Source: Neisseria brasiliensis
GTDB taxonomy: Bacteria; Pseudomonadota; Gammaproteobacteria; Burkholderiales; Neisseriaceae
Length of the DNA stretch: 64,000 nucleotides
NCBI RefSeq assembly: GCF_009671065.1
Contig: NZ_CP046027.1
Coordinates: 1,860,001 to 1,924,000, forward strand
Direction: 5' to 3'
The position numbers were made by a program, and so were the translations under genes. Every line of letters begins with the position of its first letter. Positions within the stretch are counted from its first letter, which is position 1. Of the stretch, positions 34,728 through 48,176 are shown piece after piece. A model generated the notes under the pieces. The model worked only from the letters and a program-made list of their open reading frames with translations. It was not told the origin of the DNA and made no database searches.

Positions 34728-36213
34728 GATTGCTCTTTATATTAGATTATCCGTTGAAGATATGATAAAGACTGATGAGAGTGAAAGTATCATAAACCAA
34801 AGAGCATATCTAAACGATTATCTCGACAAGAATGAAGAATTTAAAAACTTCACAAGAGAAGAATATGTTGATGATGGATATTCTGGAACAAATGAAAATA
34901 GACCAGCCTTTCAAAGAATGCTCGAAGATGTAAAGAAAAATAATATTCAGACGATAATTGTAAAAGACTTGTCCAGATTTATGAGAGATTATATAACACT
35001 TGGAGATTATCTTGAAAATATATTTCCATTCCTTGGAGTAAGATTTATTGCCATAAATGATGGCTATGATAGTAACAAAGAAAAAGGAAATGGAACAGAT
35101 TTAGATATTCAATTCAAGGGATTATTATATGATTTCTACACAAAAGATATTTCTGAAAAGGTAAAATCATCTATGACTACACTTAAAAAACAAGGAAAGT
35201 TTTTAGCTTGGAGTCCACCTTTAGGATATATGAAAGATCCTAATGATAGACATAAAATCATAGTTGATGAAGAAACAGCTTGGATAGTAAAGAAGATTTT
35301 TAAACTTGCACTTGATGGTATATCTTCAAGAAATATAGCTAAGATATTAAATGAAGAAAAAATTCCAACACCATCAAAAAGAAAGAGCGAATTAACAAAT
35401 CTTGATTTCGAATATTCAATAATCAGAACTGAGAAAAAACCTAGACCAACTTGGACTAATGGCAATGTAATAGATGTATTAGCAAATGAAAATTATACTG
35501 GAACTTATACTTTCAATATGCAAGATAAGTCAGTATTAAATCCGTCTTCTTTTAAATTCAAACCAAAAGAAGAATGGGGAAGAGTTGAGAATAATCATGA
35601 AGCTATTATTTCTAGAGAAGACTTTGAAAAAGTTCAGAAGATTAAAGAGAAGAACCTATTTATGAAAGGTAAAAATACCGATTATGAATGGAGAAAGAAA
35701 TCTCCACTACAAGGTTTTGCAAAATGTCCAACTTGCAATCACATTTTAGGATGTACTCAATCAAAAAGAAAACGACAAGATGGAAGCATAAGAGTTCACA
35801 CATATTTTACTTGTAGGATATGTAAGTGTAATAATGTAAAACACAAAAATTCAAGAGCAGGAAGCCTTGAAGAGCAGGTATTTGAAGCAATAAAAGAAAA
35901 ATATGGTATAGAAGATCCAATCAAGGATGAAAAAATAAAAGTTAAACCTTTGGAAAAATCTATCGAAGATCTTGAAGCTAAGAAAATGCAGAATTTTGAG
36001 AAGTATAAATTAGGTAAGATGAATAGACAAAAATTCATTGACTCTAAAAATTCGATAGATGAAGAAATACAAGCAATAAAAGAAAAAATACAAAAAGCAA
36101 AAGAAGAAAAAGAAGTAATAGACAACACTAAACTTACCAGAGAATTGATGGAGAAATATATAGACTCAGTAATCTGCGAAGGAAACGAAGTGTTGAACAT
36201 AATATGGAAGTAG
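34720..36213 (+). CDS. Large serine recombinase, intact
   Basis: 497 residues. Resolvase domain with catalytic Ser in ALYIRLSVED, YVDDGYSGTNENRPAFQRML and IIVKDLSRFMRD. Recombinase domain PLGYMKDPNDRHKIIVDEETA. Zinc ribbon CPTCNHILGC...CRICKC (residues ~345-375), then a coiled coil (KSIEDLEAKKMQNFEKYKLGKM). GGAGG precedes the ATG. It ends 76 bases before the right junction, so it is the best candidate for the enzyme that inserted the island (or its last segment) into mod. Confidence 0.92.
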   Translation: MSKIALYIRLSVEDMIKTDESESIINQRAYLNDYLDKNEEFKNFTREEYVDDGYSGTNENRPAFQRMLEDVKKNNIQTIIVKDLSRFMRDYITLGDYLENIFPFLGVRFIAINDGYDSNKEKGNGTDLDIQFKGLLYDFYTKDISEKVKSSMTTLKKQGKFLAWSPPLGYMKDPNDRHKIIVDEETAWIVKKIFKLALDGISSRNIAKILNEEKIPTPSKRKSELTNLDFEYSIIRTEKKPRPTWTNGNVIDVLANENYTGTYTFNMQDKSVLNPSSFKFKPKEEWGRVENNHEAIISREDFEKVQKIKEKNLFMKGKNTDYEWRKKSPLQGFAKCPTCNHILGCTQSKRKRQDGSIRVHTYFTCRICKCNNVKHKNSRAGSLEEQVFEAIKEKYGIEDPIKDEKIKVKPLEKSIEDLEAKKMQNFEKYKLGKMNRQKFIDSKNSIDEEIQAIKEKIQKAKEEKEVIDNTKLTRELMEKYIDSVICEGNEVLNIIWK

Positions 36214-36292
36214 CAAAGGGAGTGATCAATCACTCTCTTTTAAATTACATAACAATAACCTCTTTTTTGTCATAAGCTTGACATGAGAGGGC

Positions 36293-36916
36293 AGCGGCAC
36301 AACTGCCCACGCCGTGATGCAACTCAACGCCGAAGACGGCGGCAACCGCCGTTATATCTGCGTGCAATTACCCGAAGAAACCGATGAAAACTCTGAAGCG
36401 CGCAAAGCCGGTTTCGCCAATATTGCCGAAATAGCCAAAGAACGCATCCGCCGTGCAGGAACGCAACTACAAGGCAGCCTGAAAGACGGGCAAAGCGTGG
36501 ACACGGGTTTCAAAGTATTCAAACTAACCGAAAGCCATTTCAAACAATGGCGCAGACCGCTTTCAGGTAGCCTGAACGAGCAGCAGCAATTGGCTTTGCT
36601 GGAAGAATTTCAAAATATCGTCCATGAACACGCCAGCGTTGAAAATATGGCTTATGAATTGATGTTGCGCTTGGGTTTTGAATTAACGGACAGCATTGAA
36701 TTTGTTGATCATGTGGTTTGGCTGAACAATGCCGCGCAAACGCGCAAAACCGCGTTGTTGCTGGATACCGTCAATCAAGCGGTGTTGGACGAAGTGCGTG
36801 CCCAATCGCCCAAAAAAGTGTTTGTGCTGGACAAAGCATTTGCAGGCGATGACGCGCTGAAAACCAATGCCGCCTTGCAGTTTAAAGATGCCAATATTGA
36901 CTTTGAAACGCTGTAA
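36293..36916 (+). pseudogene. mod: 3' part of the interrupted type III mod gene
   Basis: Reads SGTTAHAVMQLNAEDGGNRR, the second half of AdoMet motif I and what follows, then YICVQLPEETDEN, then FANIAEIAKERIRRAG to ANIDFETL. In frame with the 5' part if the island is removed: 422 + 207 = 629 residues, a normal Mod length. It ends 12 bases before res. No start of its own with a ribosome site. Confidence 0.93.
36562..36576 (-). repeat. Eikenella-dialect uptake sequence in mod
   Basis: TTCAGGTAGCCTGAA; the opposite strand contains AGGCTACCTGAA, the dialect known from Eikenella rather than the AGGCCGTCTGAA used everywhere else in the window. Confidence 0.75.
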
Positions 36917-36928
36917 CGGTGGTGCAAA

Positions 36929-39535
36929 ATGGAATTGAAATTTGAACAATTAGATTATCAGCACGAAGCCGTTAACGCAGTCGTGCATTTGTTTCAGGGC
37001 GAACCCAATCAGGAGCAAACCTTTGCTTTGCAATCGGATTTTTCGCCCGTTGTGGGCAATCGGCGCGTTTTGCCGTTAGACGAAATCGGCAAAAATTTAA
37101 ACGAAGTGCAACACAATTTCAGCCTGCCTGAAACGCAAATCGGCGAACACGGCTTGAATTTTTCCGTAGAAATGGAAACGGGAACGGGCAAAACTTATGT
37201 GTATTTGCGGACAATTTTTGAATTGAACCGCCAATATGGTTGGCGGAAATTTGTGATTGTCGTGCCGAGTGTGCCGATTCGTGAAGGCGTGTTGCAAAGC
37301 ATTCGCGCGATGACGGCACATTTTCAGACGGCCTTTGACGGCGTGCATTTCACCCATTCGGTGTACAGCAGCGACCGTTTGAACCGTTTGCGCAGCTTTG
37401 CCACCGGCACGCATATTGATGTTTTGATTATGAATATTGACGCATTCAATAAAAAAGACAATGTGATTAATACTCCTAATGAAAGTGGAGAAGCCCCCAT
37501 TTTGCAAATCAGCCAAACCCGGCCGATTGTGATTGTGGACGAACCGCAAAATATGGAAACCGATTTGGCAAAACAAGCGATTGATTCGTTAAACCCTTTG
37601 TTTGTGCTGCGTTATTCCGCCACGCATAAAAATCCGTATCACAAAATTTACAGCTTAAATCCCGTGCAGGCCTATAACAAAAAATTGGTGAAGCAGATTG
37701 AAGTGGAACCTGTGTTGGCAAAAAATGATGTCAATGGTGCGTATGTGGTATTGAAAGAATTTGTGGCGGGCAAGAAGAAATTAACCGCCAAAGTGGAACT
37801 TCATGTTCAGGATAAAAAAGAAACCAAGAAAAAAACGGTTAGCGTTAAGAAGGACGATGATTTGTTTGATAAATCAGGCGGTAATGAAAGTTATCGGCAC
37901 GGTTTTATTGTCAATAGTTTAGATGCGGAATCGGGCGAAATGGCATTATCAAACGGCCAAATCATCACGTTGGGCGAAGACGATGATTTAATCCGCGATG
38001 AAATCATGAAAAAGCAGATGGAATGCACGATTCAAGAACATTTGAAAAAAGAGAAGCGTTTAAATCCGAAAGGAATTAAGGTTTTATCGTTGTTTTTTAT
38101 TGATAAAGTGGCGAATTATCGTGAAAACGGCAAATTTGCGCGTTGGTTTGCGGAAATTTACGAGCGCGAAACAGGCGAAAGCGCGGACGGTGTGCATGAC
38201 GGCTATTTTTCGCAAGACAAAGGCAAGGACAAAGACACCAACGGCAGCAGCAAAGCCGATGAAGCTACTTATGATTTGATTATGAAAGATAAGGAAAAAT
38301 TGTTGTCGTTTGACAGCAAATTGCGCTTTATTTTTTCGCATTCCGCTTTAAAAGAAGGTTGGGACAATCCGAATGTGTTTCAAATCTGTACGCTCAACGA
38401 AACGCGTTCGCCGATTAAAAAACGGCAGGAAATCGGGCGCGGTTTGCGTTTGGCGGTCAATCAACAAGGCGAGCGCGTGCGCGATGACGGCGTGAATATT
38501 TTGACCGTGATTCCGAATGAAAGCTATGAAAGTTTCGCCGCCAATCTGCAAAAAGAGTATGAAGATGAATGCGGTATCCAATTTGGTAACGGTGGCGCGA
38601 AAAAGGCAAGCGACAGAACCCGGCAGACGTATCGCAAAGGTTTTACGCTAGACCCTGAATTTTTGGCAATTTGGCAGAAATTGTGTTGCAAAACTTATTA
38701 TAAAGTGATGTTTGAACGCGAAGATTTGATTCAGGCAGCCTTCGAATCGGTTCGCAAAATGCCCCCCATTCAAAAAACGCAATTAGTTGTGCAAAAAGCC
38801 AAAATCAATCAAACGCAAACAGACGGCATTTGGGGCGAAGAGATTGATTCGCAAAATCATGCGCTGGAAAATGATTGGGAAATGCCCGATGTGTTGCACG
38901 AAATCCAACGCAAAACGCAACTCACGCGCCAAACGATTTTTGAGATTATCCAAAAATCCGAGCGGATTGATGAATTAGCCAATAATCCGCAGCGTTTTAT
39001 TGATTTGGTCAGTGAGAAAATTTTGCTGGCATTGCATAGTTTGATGATTGACGGCATTCAGTATTTCAGGCAGCCTGAAAAAGATGAAACGGCATACACG
39101 CAAAGTTTGGCACGTTGGTGCGATTTGGAAGAAAATGGCGCGGAATTTTTTAAAAATGAGCATACTTTCGCCATTGGAAATGCCGATAAAACGATTTTTT
39201 CGGATTATATTTCGCTGGATTCCGGCACAGAAAACACGTTTGCCCGACAGTGTGAAAGCCATGAAGATGTGCGTTTGTATTTCAAATTGCCCGGTTGGTT
39301 TAAAATCCCTACGCCGATTGGCCATCACAATCCCGATTGGGCGATTGTGATGAATCATCACGACAAAGTTTACTTTGTTGCCGAAACCAAAAACACAGGC
39401 AAAGGCATTCAAGATGGTGTGGATTTGGATAAATTGTATTTGAAAGAACAGCAAAAAATTGCGTGCGCGAAAAAGCATTTTGCCGTGTTTGACGGGGTAA
39501 ACTATCGTGTGGTGGAAAAGCTAAGTGAATTGTGA
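36929..39535 (+). CDS. res: Type III restriction enzyme Res subunit
   Basis: Motor and nuclease subunit that cuts DNA with Mod. 868 residues. Helicase motif I METGTGKTYV (residue ~85), motif II VDEPQNME, motif VI RQEIGRGLRLAVN (~500). The C-terminal PD-(D/E)xK nuclease site is HNPDWAIVM and VAETK (~800-825). The gene is intact, but without a complete Mod partner a type III Res is not expected to recognise DNA. Contains one normal and one foreign-dialect uptake sequence. Confidence 0.93.
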   Translation: MELKFEQLDYQHEAVNAVVHLFQGEPNQEQTFALQSDFSPVVGNRRVLPLDEIGKNLNEVQHNFSLPETQIGEHGLNFSVEMETGTGKTYVYLRTIFELNRQYGWRKFVIVVPSVPIREGVLQSIRAMTAHFQTAFDGVHFTHSVYSSDRLNRLRSFATGTHIDVLIMNIDAFNKKDNVINTPNESGEAPILQISQTRPIVIVDEPQNMETDLAKQAIDSLNPLFVLRYSATHKNPYHKIYSLNPVQAYNKKLVKQIEVEPVLAKNDVNGAYVVLKEFVAGKKKLTAKVELHVQDKKETKKKTVSVKKDDDLFDKSGGNESYRHGFIVNSLDAESGEMALSNGQIITLGEDDDLIRDEIMKKQMECTIQEHLKKEKRLNPKGIKVLSLFFIDKVANYRENGKFARWFAEIYERETGESADGVHDGYFSQDKGKDKDTNGSSKADEATYDLIMKDKEKLLSFDSKLRFIFSHSALKEGWDNPNVFQICTLNETRSPIKKRQEIGRGLRLAVNQQGERVRDDGVNILTVIPNESYESFAANLQKEYEDECGIQFGNGGAKKASDRTRQTYRKGFTLDPEFLAIWQKLCCKTYYKVMFEREDLIQAAFESVRKMPPIQKTQLVVQKAKINQTQTDGIWGEEIDSQNHALENDWEMPDVLHEIQRKTQLTRQTIFEIIQKSERIDELANNPQRFIDLVSEKILLALHSLMIDGIQYFRQPEKDETAYTQSLARWCDLEENGAEFFKNEHTFAIGNADKTIFSDYISLDSGTENTFARQCESHEDVRLYFKLPGWFKIPTPIGHHNPDWAIVMNHHDKVYFVAETKNTGKGIQDGVDLDKLYLKEQQKIACAKKHFAVFDGVNYRVVEKLSEL
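39065..39079 (-). repeat. Simonsiella-type uptake sequence in res
   Basis: TTCAGGCAGCCTGAA; the opposite strand contains AGGCTGCCTGAA, a dialect described for Simonsiella-like genera. Confidence 0.65.
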
Positions 39536-39540
39536 TTGCG

Positions 39541-39588
39541 AAATGCCATCTGAAAAAACGAAATCGGAATGTTTCAGACGGCATTTTT
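39541..39588 (+). terminator. Hairpin between res and coaBC
   Basis: AAATGCCATCTGAAA and TTTCAGACGGCATTTTT pair with one mismatch; the left half is a degenerate uptake sequence. Serves the convergent genes res and coaBC. Confidence 0.65.
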
Positions 39589-39600
39589 ATTTAAAAACCG

Positions 39601-40782
39601 TTAAATCAGTTCAGCCAATCGCTTCACAATCGCTTCGGCAGCCTGCTGTTTGCTGCTTTCGGGGAACGTGGTTTCTTGTCCGTCATCAATAATCGTAATC
39701 TGATTGGTGGCTTTGCCCATCGCTTGCGATACTTGGTTGGCAACAATCATCGGAATGTTTTTACGTAGGCGTTTGGTGCGGGCATATTCCAATACGTTTT
39801 CACTTTCGGCGGCGAAACCGACACAAAATGGCGGATGAGGTAGCGCAGCCACCGAAGCAAGAATATCGGGATTTTCGGTAAGCTCGATAATCGGTGCTTG
39901 GCCGCTGCCGTCTTTTTTCAATTTTTGCTCACTGCTGTTTTTGACTTTATAGTCGGCCACAGCGGCAACGGAAATAAAGGCATCCTGTTGCTGAATCTGT
40001 TGATGAACGGCTCGATACATGGCTTCTGCGCTGACTGCCTGCTGGATATGGTGCAAACCGGCAGGCAATGCCGTCTGAATTTGACCGTAGATTAAGGTGA
40101 CTTCTGCACCGGCTGCGCGGCAAGCACGTGCCAATGCTATGCCCATTTGCCCGCTGGAAATATTGGTAATTCCGCGAACGGGATCGATGGCTTCAAAAGT
40201 TGCACCCGCAGTCATCAGGATTTTTTTGCCGGCAAGGGCTTTGGATGACCATAAATCGGGGATTAAATCAGCCAGCTCTACTGCTTCCGGCATGCGTCCG
40301 ACACCGGTTTCGCCGCAAGCCTGTTCGCCGCTATTGGGTTGGAAGACGGTAATGCCGTCTGAAATCAGTTGGCGGATATTGCGCTGATTGGCAGGGTTAA
40401 ACCACATTTCCACATTCATCGCCGGCGCGACGGCCAAAGGGCATTTGCGCGCCGCAGCCAAATTAGTTAGTAAATTATCGGCAATCCCGTTGGCGATTTT
40501 GGCTAAAGTGTTGGCCGTAGCAGGTGCAATTAAAAATACATCCGCTTCACGCGTTAAATTAATATGCGCCATGCCGTTGCCGCCCGATTCCCCGTTATGG
40601 GTATCGGTCAACACAGGATTGCCACTTAAAGCCTGAAAAGTAAGTGGGGAAATAAATTCTGCCGCCGCACGGCTCATGGCCACAGTCACGTTATGACCCT
40701 GTTTTTTCAAAAGACGCACCAGCTCGCAAGATTTATAAGCCGCAATGCCGCCGCTGATACCCAGTAGAATATGTTTGCTCAT
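39601..40782 (-). CDS. coaBC: Bifunctional phosphopantothenoylcysteine decarboxylase / phosphopantothenate-cysteine ligase
   Basis: Makes 4'-phosphopantetheine from phosphopantothenate for coenzyme A. N-terminal FMN domain: LLGISGGIAAYKSCELVR, HINLTREADVFLIAPATANT, PAMNVEMWFNP and the catalytic CGETGVGRMPE. The ligase domain begins MTAGATFEAIDPVRGITNISSGQMG. 393 residues from 40782. The open frame extends 30 codons upstream, but MSKHILLGISGG is the usual start. Confidence 0.95.
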   Translation of the reverse strand: MSKHILLGISGGIAAYKSCELVRLLKKQGHNVTVAMSRAAAEFISPLTFQALSGNPVLTDTHNGESGGNGMAHINLTREADVFLIAPATANTLAKIANGIADNLLTNLAAARKCPLAVAPAMNVEMWFNPANQRNIRQLISDGITVFQPNSGEQACGETGVGRMPEAVELADLIPDLWSSKALAGKKILMTAGATFEAIDPVRGITNISSGQMGIALARACRAAGAEVTLIYGQIQTALPAGLHHIQQAVSAEAMYRAVHQQIQQQDAFISVAAVADYKVKNSSEQKLKKDGSGQAPIIELTENPDILASVAALPHPPFCVGFAAESENVLEYARTKRLRKNIPMIVANQVSQAMGKATNQITIIDDGQETTFPESSKQQAAEAIVKRLAELI

Positions 40783-40850
40783 ATCAATGAAGTTTGTATC
40801 TATTATTAAAAAGAGAAAGAATGTTGCCACTATATCATGAAGTATAGAAT

Positions 40851-40887
40851 AAGGCCGTCTGAAAAGCTTCATTTCAGACGGCTTTTG
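40851..40887. terminator. Uptake-sequence hairpin upstream of coaBC
   Basis: AAGGCCGTCTGAAA and TTTCAGACGGCTTTT inverted pair, in the 510-base region between coaBC and 16S that otherwise holds the rRNA promoters and leader. Confidence 0.55.
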
Positions 40888-41005
40888 TATATAGGCTGAT
40901 AAGTTTTTAGCGGTTGAGTCAGTTTTCTTGTAATTTTGTAAGAATTAAATTTTATTGTAAAACAGCGATTTGTTGGATTTTGTAGAAATTTGTTGTTTGT
41001 TGGAG

Positions 41006-41034
41006 TTGACGGGTTTTGGAGGGAGGGGTATAGT
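41006..41034 (+). promoter_or_regulatory. rRNA operon promoter P1
   Basis: TTGACG, 17-base spacer, TATAGT. The bases after the -10 (TCGGTTCTT) are repeated after the second promoter, so the two look like a duplicated unit. Confidence 0.75.
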
Positions 41035-41122
41035 TCGGTTCTTCGCTGCTGACGCAGTGGCGAAACGAACTTATAATTATAGCACGGTTGATTTGATTTT
41101 TCGATGAATTTTGAAAAAAGAG

Positions 41123-41150
41123 TTGACAAGCAGTTTGAGTGATGTATAAT
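41123..41150 (+). promoter_or_regulatory. rRNA operon promoter P2
   Basis: Perfect consensus TTGACA and TATAAT with a 16-base spacer, about 143 bases before the 16S start; again followed by TCGGTTCTT. Confidence 0.85.
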
Positions 41151-41158
41151 TCGGTTCT

Positions 41159-41171
41159 TGCTCTTTAACAA
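41159..41171 (+). promoter_or_regulatory. boxA antitermination site in the rRNA leader
   Basis: TGCTCTTTAACAA matches boxA, the RNA site bound by NusB-NusE (nusB is at 17946-18371 in this window). Confidence 0.85.
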
Positions 41172-41292
41172 ACAGATTACCGATAAGTGTGAGTGCGACA
41201 AGCCTCACACTGCGACAAAAACAGACAAGATGTAGATTTATCTATACTTTGTCAGTTTCTTTGAAGCAGACCAGAAGTTAAATAAGTTAGAG

Positions 41293-42839
<1,547 letters not shown>

Positions 42840-42963
42840 GAGAAAAGAAGAGGCTTCTCGCATTCACACTTATCGGTAAACTGTAGAAGATGCAAAAGAT
42901 ATTGAGAGATTGAAAAAGAACGGTTTAAAAGCTGAACTTAAACGATTTCAAAATAACGACCTT

Positions 42964-43040
<77 letters not shown>

Positions 43041-43051
43041 CAACTCATACT

Positions 43052-43127
43052 GGGGGCATAGCTCAGTTGGTAGAGCACCTGCTTTGCAAGCAGGGGGTCA
43101 TCGGTTCGATCCCGTTTGCCTCCACCA
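43052..43127 (+). tRNA. tRNA-Ala (anticodon TGC)
   Basis: 76 bases: GGGGGCA acceptor, anticodon loop TTTGCAA, T-arm GTTCGAT and CCA end. Second spacer tRNA. Confidence 0.97.
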
Positions 43128-43551
43128 CACACTTCCCAAATCAAAGTCAGTTGGCAGAAGTTAAATAAAAAAGCGCTTAGCGCTGATTTTTTGTTTAACG
43201 ACTGAAAAAGCTTGACTGCAAAAAGAAGGCTGATATAATGGCCAGCTCATTTTGATTTGCGAAGTCAATAGCAATATTGAAAAGCATCGATCTTTAACAA
43301 ATTGGAAAGCCGAAATCAACAAACAAAGACAATGTTGATTTACTTTGACAATTAGCTATTTGCAAATGGCTGATTGTTGTGAAGAAGTAAATCACAGTAT
43401 TTGGGTGATGATTGTATCGACTTAACCCTGAAACACAAAAGGCAGGGTTAAGACACAACAAAGCAGTAAGCTTTATCAAAGTAAAAACATCTAGTTCCAC
43501 TACTTGTCAACGGTAGTGCGGATTAAGTCAAAGAGGTTCTTGAAATGATAG
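43128..43551 (+). other. tRNA-Ala to 23S spacer with second boxA
   Basis: Transcribed spacer of about 424 bases. GATCTTTAACAAATTGG at 43289-43305 is a second boxA-like site. The rest forms the 5' side of the 23S processing stem: AGAGTCAAGTG pairs with sequence near GCTTGACTCT after the 23S. Confidence 0.7.
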
Positions 43552-46442
<2,891 letters not shown>

Positions 46443-46564
46443 TATCATTTGAAGAACTTCAAAGATAAAAGCTTACTGATGATTCAGTCATCACCAACAG
46501 TTGATTAAAGAATAAATAAGTGCAGGAGACTGCATAACGGCTTACCGATTTGTACAGTTTAAGT

Positions 46565-46678
46565 TTGGCGGCCATAGCGAGTTGGTCCCACGCCTTCCCA
46601 TCCCGAACAGGACCGTGAAACGACTCAGCGCCGATGATAGTGTGGTTCTTCCATGTGAAAGTAGGTCACTGCCAAACA
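46565..46678 (+). rRNA. rrf: 5S ribosomal RNA
   Basis: TTGGCGGCCATAGCGAGTTG at the 5' end, CCCATCCCGAACAGGACCGTG in the loop region and GTCACTGCCAAAC at the 3' end pairing with the start. About 114 bases. Confidence 0.95.
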
Positions 46679-46686
46679 CCCATTCC

Positions 46687-46717
46687 GAAGCCTCTGATGA
46701 ATGTCAGAGGCTTCTTT
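46687..46717 (+). terminator. rRNA operon terminator
   Basis: GAAGCCTCTGA and TCAGAGGCTTC form an 11-bp stem with a 6-base loop followed by TTT, nine bases after 5S. Confidence 0.9.
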
Positions 46718-46854
46718 ACGTTTGATACAACTGTAACTAAGTAAAAGCGTGGTCATGATGAAACAGTCATGAAATAATCAGTAGATAATATTTGCATTAT
46801 TAATATTGAGTAAATATAATCTACGATACTATCAACACATTCAGGAGAAAACGC

Positions 46855-47151
46855 ATGAATCCGATGAAGAAAATCATCTTCTACGCACTGACCACTTTAG
46901 TTGCTTCTGTCTCTGCTGCCGCAGTGAATGTCAACACCGCCTCCGAAAGCGAACTGACGGCACTGCCGGGTGTAGGCCCTGCCAAAGCCAAAGCGATTGT
47001 AGAGTATCGCAAACAGCATGGTAGCTTTAAGACCTTGGACGAACTGAAAAACGTCAAAGGCATTGGTGAAGGAATCTTCTCGAAATTAAAGAATGAAGCC
47101 ACTGTCGCTGCGCCGGCTAAGAAAGCTGCTCAGCCTGCTGTTAAGAAGTAG
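46855..47151 (+). CDS. comE: ComE (ComEA-like) DNA-uptake protein
   Basis: Periplasmic double-stranded DNA-binding protein that pulls transforming DNA into the periplasm. 98 residues: signal peptide MNPMKKIIFYALTTLVASVSA, then two helix-hairpin-helix motifs (LPGVGPAKAKAIVEYRK and VKGIGEGIFSKLK) and a Lys/Ala-rich tail. AGGAG lies 8 bases before ATG 46855. In Neisseria comE genes follow rRNA operons in several copies; here it follows 5S, as expected. Confidence 0.95.
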   Translation: MNPMKKIIFYALTTLVASVSAAAVNVNTASESELTALPGVGPAKAKAIVEYRKQHGSFKTLDELKNVKGIGEGIFSKLKNEATVAAPAKKAAQPAVKK

Positions 47152-47180
47152 CAGCAGGCTGGCTTATGAGAAAGAAGGAC

Positions 47181-47217
47181 GCCGTCTGAAATACTTATTG
47201 GGTTCAGACGGCTTTTT
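47181..47217 (+). terminator. Uptake-sequence terminator after comE
   Basis: GCCGTCTGAA and TTCAGACGGC with a 15-base loop, followed by TTTTT. Confidence 0.75.
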
Positions 47218-47248
47218 GATGAATTAATAGAAAAATTTTTAGAATCTA

Positions 47249-48091
47249 GGGCGTGTCCCTAATTTGAATAAGCCCAAAAGAGCCCTATTTTAACCCTATA
47301 TTCCAACGAAATATAGGCAAACACAAACAATGGCGAGAACTGCAATAACTGACAACATATGGGAACAATTACAAACAACCATGAAAGCGCACGGCTGTCA
47401 TCAATGGAAGAACGACCGTACCGTGATGGAAGCCATACTATGGAAGCTAAGAACAGGTGCACCATGGCGAGACATACCTATTGAGCTAGGGTCATGGAAA
47501 ACCGCTTATAACCGCTTTAACCGATGGTCTAAAAAAGGCTTGTGGCAGAATTTTTTTTTGATCTACGAAAAGAAATTGACAAAGAATGGGTATTCATCGA
47601 CGGAAGTTATGTACGGTGTCATCAACATGCAAGTGGAGCTCGGCGTGGTTTCGATAGAGCAATTGGACAAAGCCGTGGCGGAAACACGACAAAAATACAC
47701 CTATGTGTGGACTCGCATGGAAATCCGCTCGATTTTAAAGTCACTGGGGGTAACGTGCACGACAGTCAAGTTGCAAACGACTTGATAGAAGTCATACAAG
47801 AAGCCCAGTATTTTATCGCTGACAAAGGGTATGACTCGCAAGAAATCAGAGATAAAGCGATAGAACACGGTATGAAAGCTATTATACCAAAGCGTAAAAA
47901 TGCCAAGAAACCTAACCCTGATTTTGATAGCTACCTTTATAAATTACGCCACTTAGTCGAGAATGCATTTGCACGATTAAAGCAGTTTCGTAGTATTGCT
48001 ACTCGCTATGAGAAATTAGCTCGTAATTTTAAATCGATGCTTTACTTGGCTTGCTCTATTATTCATGCTAAGTTAAATTGAGGACACGCCC
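47249..48091 (+). mobile_element. IS5-family (IS427-like) insertion sequence, copy 2
   Basis: 843 bp with the same ends GGGCGTGTCC...GGACACGCCC as copy 1, in the same orientation, flanked by TA on both sides (CTA...TAG). It sits between comE and bamD, in intergenic DNA, and breaks no gene. Confidence 0.92.
47330..48081 (+). CDS. IS5/IS427 transposase made by -1 frameshift (copy 2)
   Basis: Encodes the same protein as the copy at 29356-30107; the single base difference seen (ACCGCA to ACTGCA) is silent (Thr). Frame A begins MARTAITDN, eight T at 47551-47558 form the slip site, and frame B carries the DDE residues (IDGSY, ADKGYDS, VENAFARLK). Confidence 0.9.
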
Positions 48092-48127
48092 TAGTCAAGT
48101 TTAAAATACATTAAACACAAATCAAAA

Positions 48128-48157
48128 AAATCAGCCTGAAATATTTCAGGCTGATTT
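48128..48157 (-). terminator. Terminator after bamD
   Basis: AAATCAGCCTGAAA and TTTCAGGCTGATTT form a 14-bp stem with a very short loop, A/T-rich on both sides. It is not an uptake sequence. Confidence 0.8.
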
Positions 48158-48176
48158 CTTATATCAATACAATACA

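Larger units (their letters stand above)
23340..36289 (+). mobile_element. 13-kb mosaic resistance island inserted in mod
   Basis: AT-rich DNA with Gram-positive-like genes and no neisserial uptake sequence that I could find, bounded on both sides by the two halves of mod. The left half ends ...TCAGGC (23334-23339) and the right half resumes GGCAGCGGC (36290-36298), so 3 bases (GGC) are shared by the two junctions. The intact large serine recombinase ends 76 bases before the right junction, the usual place of an integrase next to its attachment site. The inside is a patchwork: resistance cluster, WYL/RibD pair, recombinase fragments, IS copy, YhcG fragment and an AraC/ABC module. Confidence 0.85.

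Noticed and set aside
34720..36213. Recombinase as a staphylococcal-type Ccr cassette enzyme
   Set aside because: The tandem arrangement is similar, but the target, sequence and cargo do not resemble SCC cassettes.
47542..48081. IS frame B as an independent gene
   Set aside because: It lacks the N-terminal DNA-binding region and begins at a slip site shared with frame A, so it is the second part of one transposase.
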